A stretch of DNA of 64,000 nt from Acinetobacter pittii ATCC 19004 = CIP 70.29 (GTDB taxonomy: Bacteria > Pseudomonadota > Gammaproteobacteria > Pseudomonadales > Moraxellaceae). The notes below the pieces were generated by a model. It was not told the origin of the DNA, searched no databases, and worked only from the letters and a program-made list of their open reading frames with translations. The DNA is taken from NCBI RefSeq assembly GCF_000369045.1, contig NZ_KB849786.1, positions 1-64,000 of the forward strand. Direction: 5' to 3'. How positions within the stretch are numbered: position 1 is the stretch's first letter; each line of letters opens with the position of its first letter. Both the position numbers and the translations under genes were made by a program. Positions 41,240-50,006 of this stretch are shown here, in pieces.

Positions 41240-41457
41240 TACTCTTTGTCCGCATTTCCTTTTAAAACCATATAAATCAATGCAACAAAAATGAGCAATG
41301 CACCAACCAAGCTACTTACACAGAAAAATAAAATACGTTGATTTGTAGTCATATTAAATAATTCATTTGCAAGAATATAGCGCATGAAAAACCATTGTGC
41401 GAGGGAGAATACAATCACGACTAAAGCATGTCGACGTACATCAGGGCGCATAGCCAT
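41239..41457 (-). CDS. Small two-helix membrane protein
   Basis: A 72-aa protein. The basic start MAMRPDVRRHA is followed by two transmembrane helices (about residues 11-31 and 43-66) and a charged tail KGNADKE. It overlaps the following glycosyltransferase gene by one base, so the two are expressed together. It may anchor or stabilise a core-synthesis enzyme, but there is no direct evidence. It is the last outer-core gene before aspS. Confidence 0.78.
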   Translation of the reverse strand: MAMRPDVRRHALVVIVFSLAQWFFMRYILANELFNMTTNQRILFFCVSSLVGALLIFVALIYMVLKGNADKE

Positions 41458-41558
41458 AAAGCTGACCTCTTAATTAAAAGCAGCCTATTATGCCACTGAC
41501 GTGCTTTTTCGCAAAGCATAGCTTATGAAAATTGAATGTTTGTTTAATACTGTCTAAT

Positions 41559-41586
41559 AAGAAACCCTGCATAAGCAGGGTTTCTT
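41559..41586 (-). terminator. aspS terminator
   Basis: Stem AAGAAACCCTGC / GCAGGGTTTCTT with loop ATAA, 18 bases after the aspS stop on the minus strand. Confidence 0.93.
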
Positions 41587-41604
41587 ATTGAGAAAATCTA
41601 AAAA

Positions 41605-43389
41605 TTATTTAGATTCTTCAGTTTTTGGCTTTTCACGTAGGCGGATACCCAAGTCACGAAGCTGGTTTGCTTCAACAGGAGCAGGTGCTTGAGTAAGTGG
41701 ACATTCAGCAGTCTTAGTTTTCGGGAACGCAATAACGTCACGAATTGAAGTCGCGCCAGTCATAAGCATAACTAAACGGTCAAGACCAAATGCCAAACCA
41801 CCGTGAGGAGGAGCACCATAACGAAGCGCGTTAAGTAAGAAGCTGAATTTCTCTTCTGCTTCTTCATCAGAAATACCAAGCGCTTCAAAAATCGCTTTTT
41901 GCATTTCTAATGTGTAAATACGAAGTGAACCACCGCCAACTTCAGTACCATTCAATACCATGTCGTAAGCAACAGAAAGTGCTTCACCTGGATTGCTCTT
42001 CACGTCTTCTACGCTAGATTTAGGTAGTGTGAATGGGTGGTGAACAGAAGTCCATTTACCATCGTCAGTTTCTTCAAACATTGGGAAGTCAACAACCCAA
42101 AGTGGAGCCCACTCACAAGTTGAAAGATTCAAATCGTGACCAATCTTGACACGAAGCGCACCCATTGCGTCATTTACAACTTTCGCTTTATCAGCACCGA
42201 AGAATACGATATCGCCATCTTGTGCGCCAACACGTTCCAACAGTTCAAGTACAATCGGTTCAATGAATTTCACGATTGGAGATTGAAGACCTTCAATTCC
42301 TTTAGCGAGTTCATTAACTTTAATGTACGCTAAACCTTTAGCACCATAGATGCCAACGAATTTGGTGTATTCATCGATTGCACTACGTGGCAATGAAGCT
42401 GCACCAGGAACACGTAAAGCAACAATACGACCTTTAGGATCTTTTGCAGGGCCAGCAAATACTTTGAACTCTACTTCTTGCATTAAGTCTGCAACGTCAA
42501 CGAGTTTCAACGGAATACGCAAATCTGGTTTGTCAGATGCATAGTCACGCATTGCTTCGCTATATGGCATACGGCGGAATTTTTCAAATTTTACGCCAAG
42601 CAAGTCGTTAAATAATTTAACAGTCATGCCTTCCATCAAATCCATGATTTCATCGTCGTTTAAGAACGATGTTTCAATGTCGATTTGAGTGAATTCTGGC
42701 TGACGGTCAGCACGTAAGTCTTCATCACGGAAACATTTCGCGATTTGGTAGTAACGATCAATACCACCCACCATCAATAATTGTTTAAACAATTGCGGTG
42801 ATTGTGGAAGTGCGTAGAAGCTACCATTTTGTACACGACTTGGTACTAAATAGTCACGCGCGCCTTCAGGAGTTGCACGAGTTAAAATCGGAGTTTCAAC
42901 GTCTAAGAAACCGTGATCGTCTAAATAATTACGGATCAAGTTAGTTACTTTAGAACGGAAACGTAAGCGATCTAACATTTCTGGACGACGGATGTCCAAG
43001 AAACGATATTTTAAACGGTGTTCTTCTGACACGTTAATCGTGTCATCATTTAACGGGAATGGCGGAGTTTCAGAAGCAGCAAGAACTTCGATTTCTTTGC
43101 CTAAAACTTCGATTTGACCACTCACCATATTTTGGTTTTCAGTACCTTCATAACGGCGACGAACACGACCTGTAATTTTTAATACATATTCAGAACGTGC
43201 TTTATCTGCTGTTGCAAATGCTTCTGGAGTATCTGGGTCAATAACCACTTGAACGAGACCATCACGGTCACGCATATCAAGGAAAATAACACCGCCATGG
43301 TCACGGCGACGATGTACCCAACCGCATAGTGTAACGGTCTGGTCGATTTGGGCTTCAGTTAAAGAGCCACAGTAATGAGTTCGCATCAT
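41605..43389 (-). CDS. aspS: Aspartyl-tRNA synthetase
   Basis: A 594-aa class IIb synthetase, full length. The N-terminal OB fold binds the anticodon ([27 protein letters not shown]). Motif 2 is [19 protein letters not shown], motif 3 is [15 protein letters not shown], and the bacterial insertion domain lies between. It starts at one of two adjacent ATG codons. Whether it is discriminating or not depends on sites not judged here. In Acinetobacter it forms the right border of the outer-core locus, which fits the genes to its left in this window. Confidence 0.97.
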   Translation of the reverse strand: MMRTHYCGSLTEAQIDQTVTLCGWVHRRRDHGGVIFLDMRDRDGLVQVVIDPDTPEAFATADKARSEYVLKITGRVRRRYEGTENQNMVSGQIEVLGKEIEVLAASETPPFPLNDDTINVSEEHRLKYRFLDIRRPEMLDRLRFRSKVTNLIRNYLDDHGFLDVETPILTRATPEGARDYLVPSRVQNGSFYALPQSPQLFKQLLMVGGIDRYYQIAKCFRDEDLRADRQPEFTQIDIETSFLNDDEIMDLMEGMTVKLFNDLLGVKFEKFRRMPYSEAMRDYASDKPDLRIPLKLVDVADLMQEVEFKVFAGPAKDPKGRIVALRVPGAASLPRSAIDEYTKFVGIYGAKGLAYIKVNELAKGIEGLQSPIVKFIEPIVLELLERVGAQDGDIVFFGADKAKVVNDAMGALRVKIGHDLNLSTCEWAPLWVVDFPMFEETDDGKWTSVHHPFTLPKSSVEDVKSNPGEALSVAYDMVLNGTEVGGGSLRIYTLEMQKAIFEALGISDEEAEEKFSFLLNALRYGAPPHGGLAFGLDRLVMLMTGATSIRDVIAFPKTKTAECPLTQAPAPVEANQLRDLGIRLREKPKTEESK

Positions 43390-43559
43390 GATGAAGATTA
43401 TCCAAACTATATTGGCTGAAAGGACGGATGCGTAAACCGCGCACCGTCAAAAAAGTAAGTTTTCGATTATGCCTTGTTGGATGGTTTGTCACAAGAACTA
43501 GATCAAAAAACCGCAGAAATTAACCTGAAAATGAGCAATTTGGCAGCGATTTTAGTTAT

Positions 43560-44324
43560 TCATCCCATTCTTTGTTGTCGATCTAAAATCAAGAATAGTA
43601 AGCATCCTAAGCTAAAAGTACTTAACCAACCTTGCATAAATTCATTAATGGAGCGGCCCGTGAAATAATAGGTATCGGCATGCCAAACTTCATGAGGAAT
43701 GTAGCGGGCATAATCCCAAAAAGAAAATAGGCCTAACACTGTAGATAAAAACAACAGACACCATGCAAAAATTTTAATTTTTTTACTTACTTTCCAGTGT
43801 TGTTTATAGCGCTGATAATAGTGAACACACATCCAAACAATAAAAGGTAAGGCAAGAGCAGAGGAGCCTAACTGCAAAAGACGATGTAAGGGATAGGGGT
43901 GTCCTAAAAGGTGAATATTTGTTGCTAATACATCTTTAAATACAAAAGTCCGAAAGTCTGAGTGTGTTAGACCATCCCATATTAAATGTGTTGCAATTCC
44001 TAAAGTAAGTGCGAGTAATGTTCCAACCAAAAATAAAAAAATACGTTTTAAAGAGTTGAGGCCAAGATCATGCTGAATGCCGAAAAAACGGTAAATTACA
44101 GGTCGATATAGAAAGTACCAAATAGCACAAAAAATGAAGCCTAAGGCAAGGTTGGGATAAATCAGGCCTTTCCATTGATGTGTCAACATACCTGATTGCA
44201 TTGTAAATAAGCGGTAAAGATCGGGTGTCATACTTCCAATTGCTAGAGCTGCAACTGGCAAAGTGTTTTGGCTAAACTTTGAAAGAGGTGGCGCTATAAC
44301 AGCATGAGAGATTGTAAAAGGCAT
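43560..44324 (-). CDS. DUF4184 family membrane protein
   Basis: A 254-aa integral membrane protein with about six hydrophobic segments. It begins MPFTISHAVIAPPL and has SMTPDLYRLF and ATHLIWDGLTHSD, whose His and Asp residues are typical of the YdjM/DUF4184 group of putative membrane-bound metal-dependent hydrolases. It also ends in a cluster of helices. Function unknown. It is divergent from znuD (136 bases between starts), so the Zur box could also affect it. Otherwise it stands alone. Confidence 0.82.
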   Translation of the reverse strand: MPFTISHAVIAPPLSKFSQNTLPVAALAIGSMTPDLYRLFTMQSGMLTHQWKGLIYPNLALGFIFCAIWYFLYRPVIYRFFGIQHDLGLNSLKRIFLFLVGTLLALTLGIATHLIWDGLTHSDFRTFVFKDVLATNIHLLGHPYPLHRLLQLGSSALALPFIVWMCVHYYQRYKQHWKVSKKIKIFAWCLLFLSTVLGLFSFWDYARYIPHEVWHADTYYFTGRSINEFMQGWLSTFSLGCLLFLILDRQQRMG

Positions 44325-44408
44325 TAGAAATCAAAAATTACTCACATCATCCAAGCAAACAGTCTAGCGAATCATCAGATTAAAAATGTTTTTTATTGCA
44401 ATACAATT

Positions 44409-44431
44409 GAAATGTTATAATATAACAAAAT
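44409..44431 (+). promoter_or_regulatory. Zur box in front of znuD
   Basis: The centre is a perfect palindrome TGTTATAATATAACA (44413-44427), preceded by GAAA. This fits the known Zur consensus of gamma-proteobacteria (GAAATGTTATA-n-TATAACATTTC), with the right outer arm degenerate. It ends 29 bases before the znuD start, where Zur would block the promoter when zinc is plentiful. Confidence 0.88.
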
Positions 44432-44460
44432 AAAACATATCGTGATCCGGGACACATCCA

Positions 44461-46536
44461 ATGCAGTTTTATAAAAATATTTTGACCTTATCCATTTTGG
44501 CTGCAATATCGGTACCTGTATTTGCAGCAGAAAGTGAAAATGTTGAAAAGTTAGAAACCATTCGAATTAAGGCTCATCCACTTGAGCAAACGTCACAAGA
44601 TTTTGCTGTTGCAGATACTGTGGTTGATCAAAAGCATCTGTCGCAAGGCGCTGCTACCATTGGGGATGCACTCAGTAGTGAAGTGGGAATTTACGCGAAT
44701 CAGTTTGGGGCTGGTTCGAGCCGTCCAGTCATCCGTGGACAAGATGGACCACGTGTTAAAGTTCTTCAAAATTCATCAGAAAATATTGATGTATCGACGT
44801 TGTCTCCTGACCACGCCGTCACTGTAGATCCTGTGCTTGCGAAACAAGTCGAAGTAATTCGCGGCCCTTCAACTTTATTGTTTGGTGCGGGGACTGTCGG
44901 TGGTTTAGTTAACGTCATTGATAACAAGATCCCTACGCAAATGCCTGAAAATGGTTATGAAGGACAAGTTGGCTTACGTTACAACACTGGAAGTGATGAA
45001 AAACTAGCGAGTGCTGGCGTAACTGTTGGCTTGGGCAGCCAAGTTGCTTTACGTGTTGAGGGGTTAACTCGTGATGCGAATAATTATATTGCGCCCAATT
45101 ATATTCATGAAGGTGAAAAAGAGCGCCGTGTAGACAATACCTTTGCGCAGGGTGATTCAGTTAACGTTGGTTTGTCTTGGATTTATGACCGTGGTTATAC
45201 GGGTATTTCTTATAGCAACCGTCGGGATCAATATGGCTTACCGGGGCATAGCCATGAATATGAAAGTTGTAGCGCTCATCTAGGTGGAAGACCACATCTG
45301 CATTGTGGAGACCATGAACATGAAGAGGGTGAAGAAACTCACGATCATGAACATGAAGAACATGAGCACGAACACGGCGGCCCATGGATTGACTTAAAAT
45401 CTGAGCGTTATGATTTTAAAACTGAGTTAAATGATCCATTTGCAGGCTTCCAAAAGTTACGTGCGCAAGCAAGCTATACTGACTATCAGCATGATGAAAT
45501 TGAAGAGGGCGCAATTGCAACCCGATTCCAAAACAAAGGCTATGATGGACGCATTGAGTTAGTACATAACCCGATTGCAAGTTGGGAAGGGGTAATTGGC
45601 GCACAGTTAGGTCAACAGAAATTAGATTTAACTGGCGAAGAAGCATTTATGGCCCCGACCACTACCAAAAAGTGGAGTGTATTTGCTTTAGAACATAAAC
45701 AATGGAAAGACGTACATTTTGAGCTTTCTGCCCGTGCAGATCAGCAAGAAATTGATGTAGACGACAACTCTAAACAAGATTTTGATGGTTCGGCATTTTC
45801 TTACGCAGGTGCTGCGAATTGGGAGTTTGTACCGAACTACAAACTTTCTTTTGTCGCTTCACATCAGGAACGTTTACCTTTAGCTCAAGAGTTATATGCA
45901 AATGGTGGGCACTTTGCGACAAATACTTATGAGTTAGGAAATGATCAACTCAGTAAGGAAAAATCGAATAATGTTGAGTTAGGTTTGCATTTTGATAATA
46001 ACAAACTTGATTACCATCTTCATGTTTACCATAACTGGTTTGATGACTACATCTATGCGCAAACCCTTGACCGTTATAAAGACTTCCGTTTAGTTCAATA
46101 TACTCAAGATAAAGCTCGTTTCTATGGTGCTGAGGGTGAAATTGGTTATCAAATTACCCCAATGTACAAGATCAGTGCTTTTGGTGATTATGTGCGCGGT
46201 AAAATTGATGCAGAGGGTAATGCCCCACGTATTCCAGCGGGACGTTTAGGTACTAAAGTTGATGCAGACTTTGGCGATGGTTTTAGTGGTTCTGCCGAGT
46301 ACTATCATGTCTTTAACCAAGATAAGATCGCAGCTTACGAGACCGAAACTGAAGGCTACAACATGCTTAATCTTGGCGTGGCATATTCTGGACAATATGG
46401 TGCAAAAACAGATTATCGTGTTTATATGAAAGCAAATAATTTGTTAGATGACACGGTTTATCAACATGCTTCATTCTTATCAAATATTCCACAAGTTGGA
46501 CGTAATTTTACTGTAGGTGTTGATTTTAGTTTCTAA
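44461..46536 (+). CDS. znuD: TonB-dependent zinc receptor ZnuD
   Basis: A 691-aa outer membrane receptor. A signal peptide (MQFYKNILTLSILAAISVPVFA) is followed by a plug domain (about 30-160, TIGDALSSEVG, RPVIRGQDGPRV, VIRGPSTLLFGAGTVGG) and a beta-barrel ending in the C-terminal Phe (GVDFSF). Residues 262-305 form a loop with 13 His, many Asp/Glu and two Cys (270, 282). That is the zinc-binding loop typical of ZnuD. It imports zinc across the outer membrane with TonB-ExbBD energy. The Zur box upstream supports zinc control. A terminator follows at 46573. Confidence 0.93.
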   Translation: MQFYKNILTLSILAAISVPVFAAESENVEKLETIRIKAHPLEQTSQDFAVADTVVDQKHLSQGAATIGDALSSEVGIYANQFGAGSSRPVIRGQDGPRVKVLQNSSENIDVSTLSPDHAVTVDPVLAKQVEVIRGPSTLLFGAGTVGGLVNVIDNKIPTQMPENGYEGQVGLRYNTGSDEKLASAGVTVGLGSQVALRVEGLTRDANNYIAPNYIHEGEKERRVDNTFAQGDSVNVGLSWIYDRGYTGISYSNRRDQYGLPGHSHEYESCSAHLGGRPHLHCGDHEHEEGEETHDHEHEEHEHEHGGPWIDLKSERYDFKTELNDPFAGFQKLRAQASYTDYQHDEIEEGAIATRFQNKGYDGRIELVHNPIASWEGVIGAQLGQQKLDLTGEEAFMAPTTTKKWSVFALEHKQWKDVHFELSARADQQEIDVDDNSKQDFDGSAFSYAGAANWEFVPNYKLSFVASHQERLPLAQELYANGGHFATNTYELGNDQLSKEKSNNVELGLHFDNNKLDYHLHVYHNWFDDYIYAQTLDRYKDFRLVQYTQDKARFYGAEGEIGYQITPMYKISAFGDYVRGKIDAEGNAPRIPAGRLGTKVDADFGDGFSGSAEYYHVFNQDKIAAYETETEGYNMLNLGVAYSGQYGAKTDYRVYMKANNLLDDTVYQHASFLSNIPQVGRNFTVGVDFSF

Positions 46537-46572
46537 GGCTTTAACACGAAACTAAACTTGAAAAATCAATCC

Positions 46573-46611
46573 AAAAGACCTAATTTGAAACCATCAAGTT
46601 AGGTCTTTTTT
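46573..46611 (+). terminator. znuD terminator
   Basis: Stem AAAAGACCTAA / TTAGGTCTTTT with a 15-base loop and T-run, 36 bases after znuD. The first possible codon of the next gene begins right at the end of the T-run. Confidence 0.88.
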
Positions 46612-48075
46612 ATGCGTATTTTTCAACGAATTCATCAAAAAATAAATTGGTCAGGGCGTCGTTATATGGCGGTATTACTTTGCGTTGTTGTTATTGCATA
46701 TGTTGCGTCAGCAATTTACCACACAGTAAAACCATTACCACAAGGGATTAACTTTAGTGGCAAGCTTAGACATGCCGATGTTAAATTTTTAGCAGACAAA
46801 ACTTATCTTGATGCAAAAGGGCAACAGCAGGTTGACCAGCATATTTTTGATGAAATCTTGAAAATGATTGATGAGGCAAAAACCACAATTGTGGTGGATA
46901 TGTTCTTGTTTAACTCAGAAGTGGGTGACTCCAAACTCAAGCAAAGACCATTAATGCAAGAGCTAACCGATGCATTAGTAAGTAAGAAAAGACAGAACCG
47001 CCAAATTCAGATCGTTATGATTACCGACCCGATTAACTCGGTTTATGGTGGTATCAGCCCTGAACACTACCGTCAGTTACGTCAGGCAGGTGTTGATGTG
47101 ATTGAAACGAATTTAGCTCCTTTACGAGCTTCTAATCCATTCTGGTCAGGTTTTTGGTATATCTGCTGTCAAAATATTGGCAATAACCCTGAAAAGGGCT
47201 GGTTACCGAATCCATTCGGTGATGAAAAAATTACACTGCGCAGCTATCTAAACTTATTTAATTTTAAGGCCAATCACCGTAAGACTGTTGTGGTCGATAC
47301 CGATGCTGGTTGGAAGTCATTGGTGACCTCAGCAAATCCACACGATGGTAGTTCTAGACACTCTAATGTCGCGTTGGTTGTAACAGGGGCAACAGCTGCT
47401 GATGTTCTCCAAACTGAAGCTGCCGTTGCACAAATGTCAGGCAGTAGCTCTCCATCGCTCATTTTAGGTGACTTTGAAAAAGACGTTAGCAAGCCTCAAG
47501 TGCAGGTGTTAACTGAAGGCGCAATCTATGAAGCTGTATTAAAATTAATTAATACGGCTAAACCTAAAGAACATCTTGATTTAAGTATGTTCTATTTGTC
47601 TGAACGTAAGATTATTAAAGCTCTAAAAAGTGCTCAAGAACGAGGTGTTATTGTTCGTGTTTTACTTGATCCAAATAAAGATGCATTTGGTCGACAAAAG
47701 AATGGTATTCCAAACCGTCAGGTGGCTTCAGAGTTGCATGCTGTCGGTATTCCAATCCGTTGGTGTGATACTCATGGCGAGCAGAACCATAGCAAAATGA
47801 TTTTGAAATATAACGCCCAACACGCTGAATTAATTGTAGGATCCGCCAACTTTACGGCCCGTAATTTAAAAAATTACAACCTTGAAACGGATATGTTGGT
47901 CATTGGCAAAGTTCAAGATCAAGTCTTTAAAGATGCGCAAGATTACTTCAATACCTCGTGGTCAAACCTAAAAGATAGACAGATGAGCGTGGATTACGCG
48001 AAGTATGCAGATGAATCTAAAGTGAAGTATTGGATTTATCGTTTTATGGAATGGTCAGGGTTATCGACTTTTTAA
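46612..48075 (+). CDS. Phospholipase D family protein
   Basis: A 487-aa protein with an N-terminal transmembrane anchor (about residues 19-38) and two PLD catalytic motifs. The first is NHRKTVVVD (HxK-x4-D, near residue 222). The second is NHSKMILKYNAQHAELIVGSANFTARN (near residue 392), where the His and Lys are present. Such proteins include cardiolipin synthases and phospholipases. The anchored layout with periplasmic domain fits either. The start at 46612 abuts the znuD terminator and has only AGGT as a ribosome site. The ATG at 46666, behind AGGG, would still keep the transmembrane helix and is a fair alternative. Confidence 0.87.
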   Translation: MRIFQRIHQKINWSGRRYMAVLLCVVVIAYVASAIYHTVKPLPQGINFSGKLRHADVKFLADKTYLDAKGQQQVDQHIFDEILKMIDEAKTTIVVDMFLFNSEVGDSKLKQRPLMQELTDALVSKKRQNRQIQIVMITDPINSVYGGISPEHYRQLRQAGVDVIETNLAPLRASNPFWSGFWYICCQNIGNNPEKGWLPNPFGDEKITLRSYLNLFNFKANHRKTVVVDTDAGWKSLVTSANPHDGSSRHSNVALVVTGATAADVLQTEAAVAQMSGSSSPSLILGDFEKDVSKPQVQVLTEGAIYEAVLKLINTAKPKEHLDLSMFYLSERKIIKALKSAQERGVIVRVLLDPNKDAFGRQKNGIPNRQVASELHAVGIPIRWCDTHGEQNHSKMILKYNAQHAELIVGSANFTARNLKNYNLETDMLVIGKVQDQVFKDAQDYFNTSWSNLKDRQMSVDYAKYADESKVKYWIYRFMEWSGLSTF

Positions 48076-48116
48076 TCACTATCTTTGGAGTTTTCCAAAA
48101 ATGGCTTGTGCCTAGA

Positions 48117-48243
48117 GTCATCCACAACCTGCCCAAAATCTGAGATTAAATTGTTTTTGCAATAAAATTAGATAAGCGAAAACAGTGAACAGGTTTTGTG
48201 GATGACAAATGCTTTTGGTTACTTTGGGCGAAACCAAAGTAAC
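48117..48243. repeat. Palindromic intergenic element
   Basis: Two structures lie in the 250-base gap. One is an inverted pair: GTCATCCACAACCTG (48117-48131) against CAGGTTTTGTGGATGAC (48190-48206), 15 bp with a 2-base bulge. The other is a perfect 10-bp hairpin GTTACTTTGG / CCAAAGTAAC (48218-48227 and 48234-48243) with a GCGAAA loop. The second is the type of palindrome dispersed in many proteobacterial genomes. Neither is followed by a T-run, so they are not ordinary terminators. No coding sequence is seen. Confidence 0.75.
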
Positions 48244-48324
48244 GAATTAGCTACTACAAATAGAAATTAAAGCGGTAAGACCCTGTCGTGCTAATTAAAA
48301 ATAGAAAATAAAACTTTGAATATT

Positions 48325-48771
48325 TTAAGGCGCTGGCGGAATCAATTGATCCAACGCTTTATCATCTAACTTTTCTATTTCACTCAAATCCGTCTTAATT
48401 TTCCACTGCGACTCATCGTCAACAGGATTCGGCAAACGCGCTTCAAGCCAATCACAAACCACATCCGGAGAGAATTCAGGATGATTACATTGAATAATCC
48501 ATGATAAAAAGTCTTTCGCTTCACCGTTCATATAAGGTGGTGGTGAAACAGGAAAGAATAATGTGGGTAGGCGTTCATTTGTCGATAGATAATTTAAAAC
48601 ATGACCTAATTCTTGAACTGTTTGCCATGCAAGTGCATGCTCTACGTCAATACTGAACTTAAACCACCAAGCATGTTCGCCATCTGCTCCATGAGCCATA
48701 ATACGGGCTTCTTGTACACTTGGAACTTTGCAAAAAAATTGATGAAGACGCTCAAAACTGATTTCAGACAC
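48325..48771 (-). CDS. Conserved hypothetical protein
   Basis: A 148-aa soluble protein, with no signal peptide and no transmembrane helix. It has AHGADGEHAWWFKFSIDVEHALAWQTVQELGHVLNYLS and SPPPYMNGEAKDFLSWIIQC, then an acidic tail. These look like a single compact alpha/beta domain. I do not recognise the family. No clear ribosome site was found, and a possible 26-aa ORF lies 25 bases upstream on the same strand. Confidence 0.75.
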   Translation of the reverse strand: MSEISFERLHQFFCKVPSVQEARIMAHGADGEHAWWFKFSIDVEHALAWQTVQELGHVLNYLSTNERLPTLFFPVSPPPYMNGEAKDFLSWIIQCNHPEFSPDVVCDWLEARLPNPVDDESQWKIKTDLSEIEKLDDKALDQLIPPAP

Positions 48772-48796
48772 AGCAATTGACCTAGTTTGAAAAATG

Positions 48797-48877
48797 CTAA
48801 TGGTAGCACAGATACAGATTCTTCATATTTTCTTTATAGTCATTACAAAGTTTAGCAATCAAAGCGGTTTTATTCAT
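48797..48877 (-). CDS. Possible 26-aa small ORF
   Basis: MNKTALIAKLCNDYKENMKN, then LYLCYH and a stop. It has a strong ribosome site (AAGGAGAAACC directly before ATG), better than that of the next gene, which starts 25 bases downstream. It has two cysteines and no signal peptide. It could be a leader peptide, a small protein, or the front of a decayed gene. It is too short for a family to be judged, and the call rests only on the ribosome site. Confidence 0.35.
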   Translation of the reverse strand: MNKTALIAKLCNDYKENMKNLYLCYH

Positions 48878-48936
48878 GGTTTCTCCTTGAGTCTCTTTTA
48901 ATCTAGCTTCATATCAAGATTAAAAGGAAATAGGCC

Positions 48937-49320
48937 ATGAAAAAGCCAATCGTTCTTGTACTTTCGACATTAATGTTAGGTATATCAGCTACCGCGATGG
49001 CCGATCCTGGACACCGTTGGAACAATGACCATGGTAAAAACTATGATCGATATGAGCATCGTGATGACCGCCGTCATGATTATCGTAATGATCACCGAGC
49101 GCCAGTTTGGTCAAATGCTGATCGTGGTAAGCATTATGGTAACTATGTTGCTTTTAAACGTGGTGAGCGTATTCCTACCCAATATCGCCATAGCCGTTAT
49201 TATGTTTCGGACTGGAGAGCGCACCGTTTATACGCGCCACCACGTGGATACCACTGGGTTAAAACCCCTAATCAATACTTATTAGTAGACTCAAGACACA
49301 ACATTTACCGAGTTCGTTAA
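48937..49320 (+). CDS. RcnB-family periplasmic protein
   Basis: A 127-aa protein. A signal peptide (MKKPIVLVLSTLMLGISATAMA) is followed by a histidine/aspartate/arginine-rich segment (about residues 22-60) and the RcnB domain: RGERIPTQYRHSRYYVSDWRA, PPRGYHWVKTPNQYLLVD. RcnB in E. coli is periplasmic and helps nickel/cobalt homeostasis. Here no nickel exporter gene is adjacent, so the metal link is by family only. A strong bidirectional terminator separates it from psiE. Confidence 0.87.
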   Translation: MKKPIVLVLSTLMLGISATAMADPGHRWNNDHGKNYDRYEHRDDRRHDYRNDHRAPVWSNADRGKHYGNYVAFKRGERIPTQYRHSRYYVSDWRAHRLYAPPRGYHWVKTPNQYLLVDSRHNIYRVR

Positions 49321-49330
49321 ATGTAAAAAT

Positions 49331-49360
49331 AAAAAGGCCTCGATATTGAGGCCTTTTTTT
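49331..49360 (+). terminator. Bidirectional terminator between rcnB-like gene and psiE
   Basis: Stem AAAAAGGCCTC / GAGGCCTTTTT with loop GATATT. It ends at the psiE stop codon, so it serves both converging genes. Confidence 0.92.
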
Positions 49361-49841
49361 ATGCCAACTCGTCATCTTGCGGTTGAGGGGTTTTCAAATT
49401 ATTTGAGGTTTTTGCATGTTTCTCTTTCATCACTGATGGGTAGTGCCATGAAGCAAATCGTACGACTAAAATAGATAAGGCTAAAATCAAAATTGAGCCT
49501 GTAATAATGACTTGATCGATATCCGCTTTATGATCATGTTGAATATCTGAAATGAGTAGACGGGTTAAGGCCGTAATCGCGACATAAATAAGAAAACGTA
49601 CAGGCATATGATTGGTTTTAAAGTAAATTCCAACCATTGCTCCAAGTTCTAAGTAAATAAATAATAATAAAATATCATCAATTGAAGCATACTTTTTGAC
49701 GGTCAGAATTTCAAAAACTGTATTGGCTGCCGACCATGCCACCATACACCCGATAATAAACAAGGCTAAATAATGGAAGGCTTCTACGGCGTAATGTCCG
49801 AAACGGTCAAGTATTCGTTCGTATTTTTTAGGATCAGGCAT
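49359..49841 (-). CDS. psiE: PsiE family protein (phosphate-starvation inducible)
   Basis: A 160-aa membrane protein with four transmembrane helices (about residues 20-42, 55-75, 80-97 and 110-130). Family marks are YASIDDILLLFIYLELGAMVGIYF and HMPVRFLIYVAITALTRLLI. Its tail is polar. PsiE was named for induction by phosphate starvation in E. coli. Its function is unknown. No Pho box is claimed here. It is monocistronic. Confidence 0.88.
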   Translation of the reverse strand: MPDPKKYERILDRFGHYAVEAFHYLALFIIGCMVAWSAANTVFEILTVKKYASIDDILLLFIYLELGAMVGIYFKTNHMPVRFLIYVAITALTRLLISDIQHDHKADIDQVIITGSILILALSILVVRFASWHYPSVMKEKHAKTSNNLKTPQPQDDELA

Positions 49842-49914
49842 AATAAGATCTTTTGTTTACTTCGTAATGTTTAGAAATTAAACAAATTTTGTGCCAATGG
49901 AAATAGTAAATACA

Positions 49915-49947
49915 AAATAAAAAACGCCTGATTATTCCGGCGTTTTT
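49915..49947 (-). terminator. GST gene terminator (direct-repeat copy 1)
   Basis: Hairpin with arms ACGCC / GGCGT flanked by A- and T-runs, 60 bases after the GST stop on the minus strand. A 23-base segment (49915-49937) is repeated exactly at 51744-51766. Confidence 0.8.
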
Positions 49948-50006
49948 ATGAAGATTTAATTCAACTCAGGTACTAACTAAGGTGATATCCACTATAAATA
50001 CAAAGA

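Noticed and set aside
43474-43668. Plus-strand frame of 64 codons upstream of aspS
   Set aside because: It starts at TTG without a ribosome site and runs into the 3' end of the DUF4184 gene on the other strand; no signal or motif is present.
45161-45385. Minus-strand His-rich frame inside znuD
   Set aside because: It is the shadow of the histidine-rich loop codons; the real protein is the receptor on the plus strand.
48190-48243. Reading the GTTACTTTGG hairpin as the terminator of the PLD gene
   Set aside because: It lies more than 140 bases after the stop codon and lacks a T-run.
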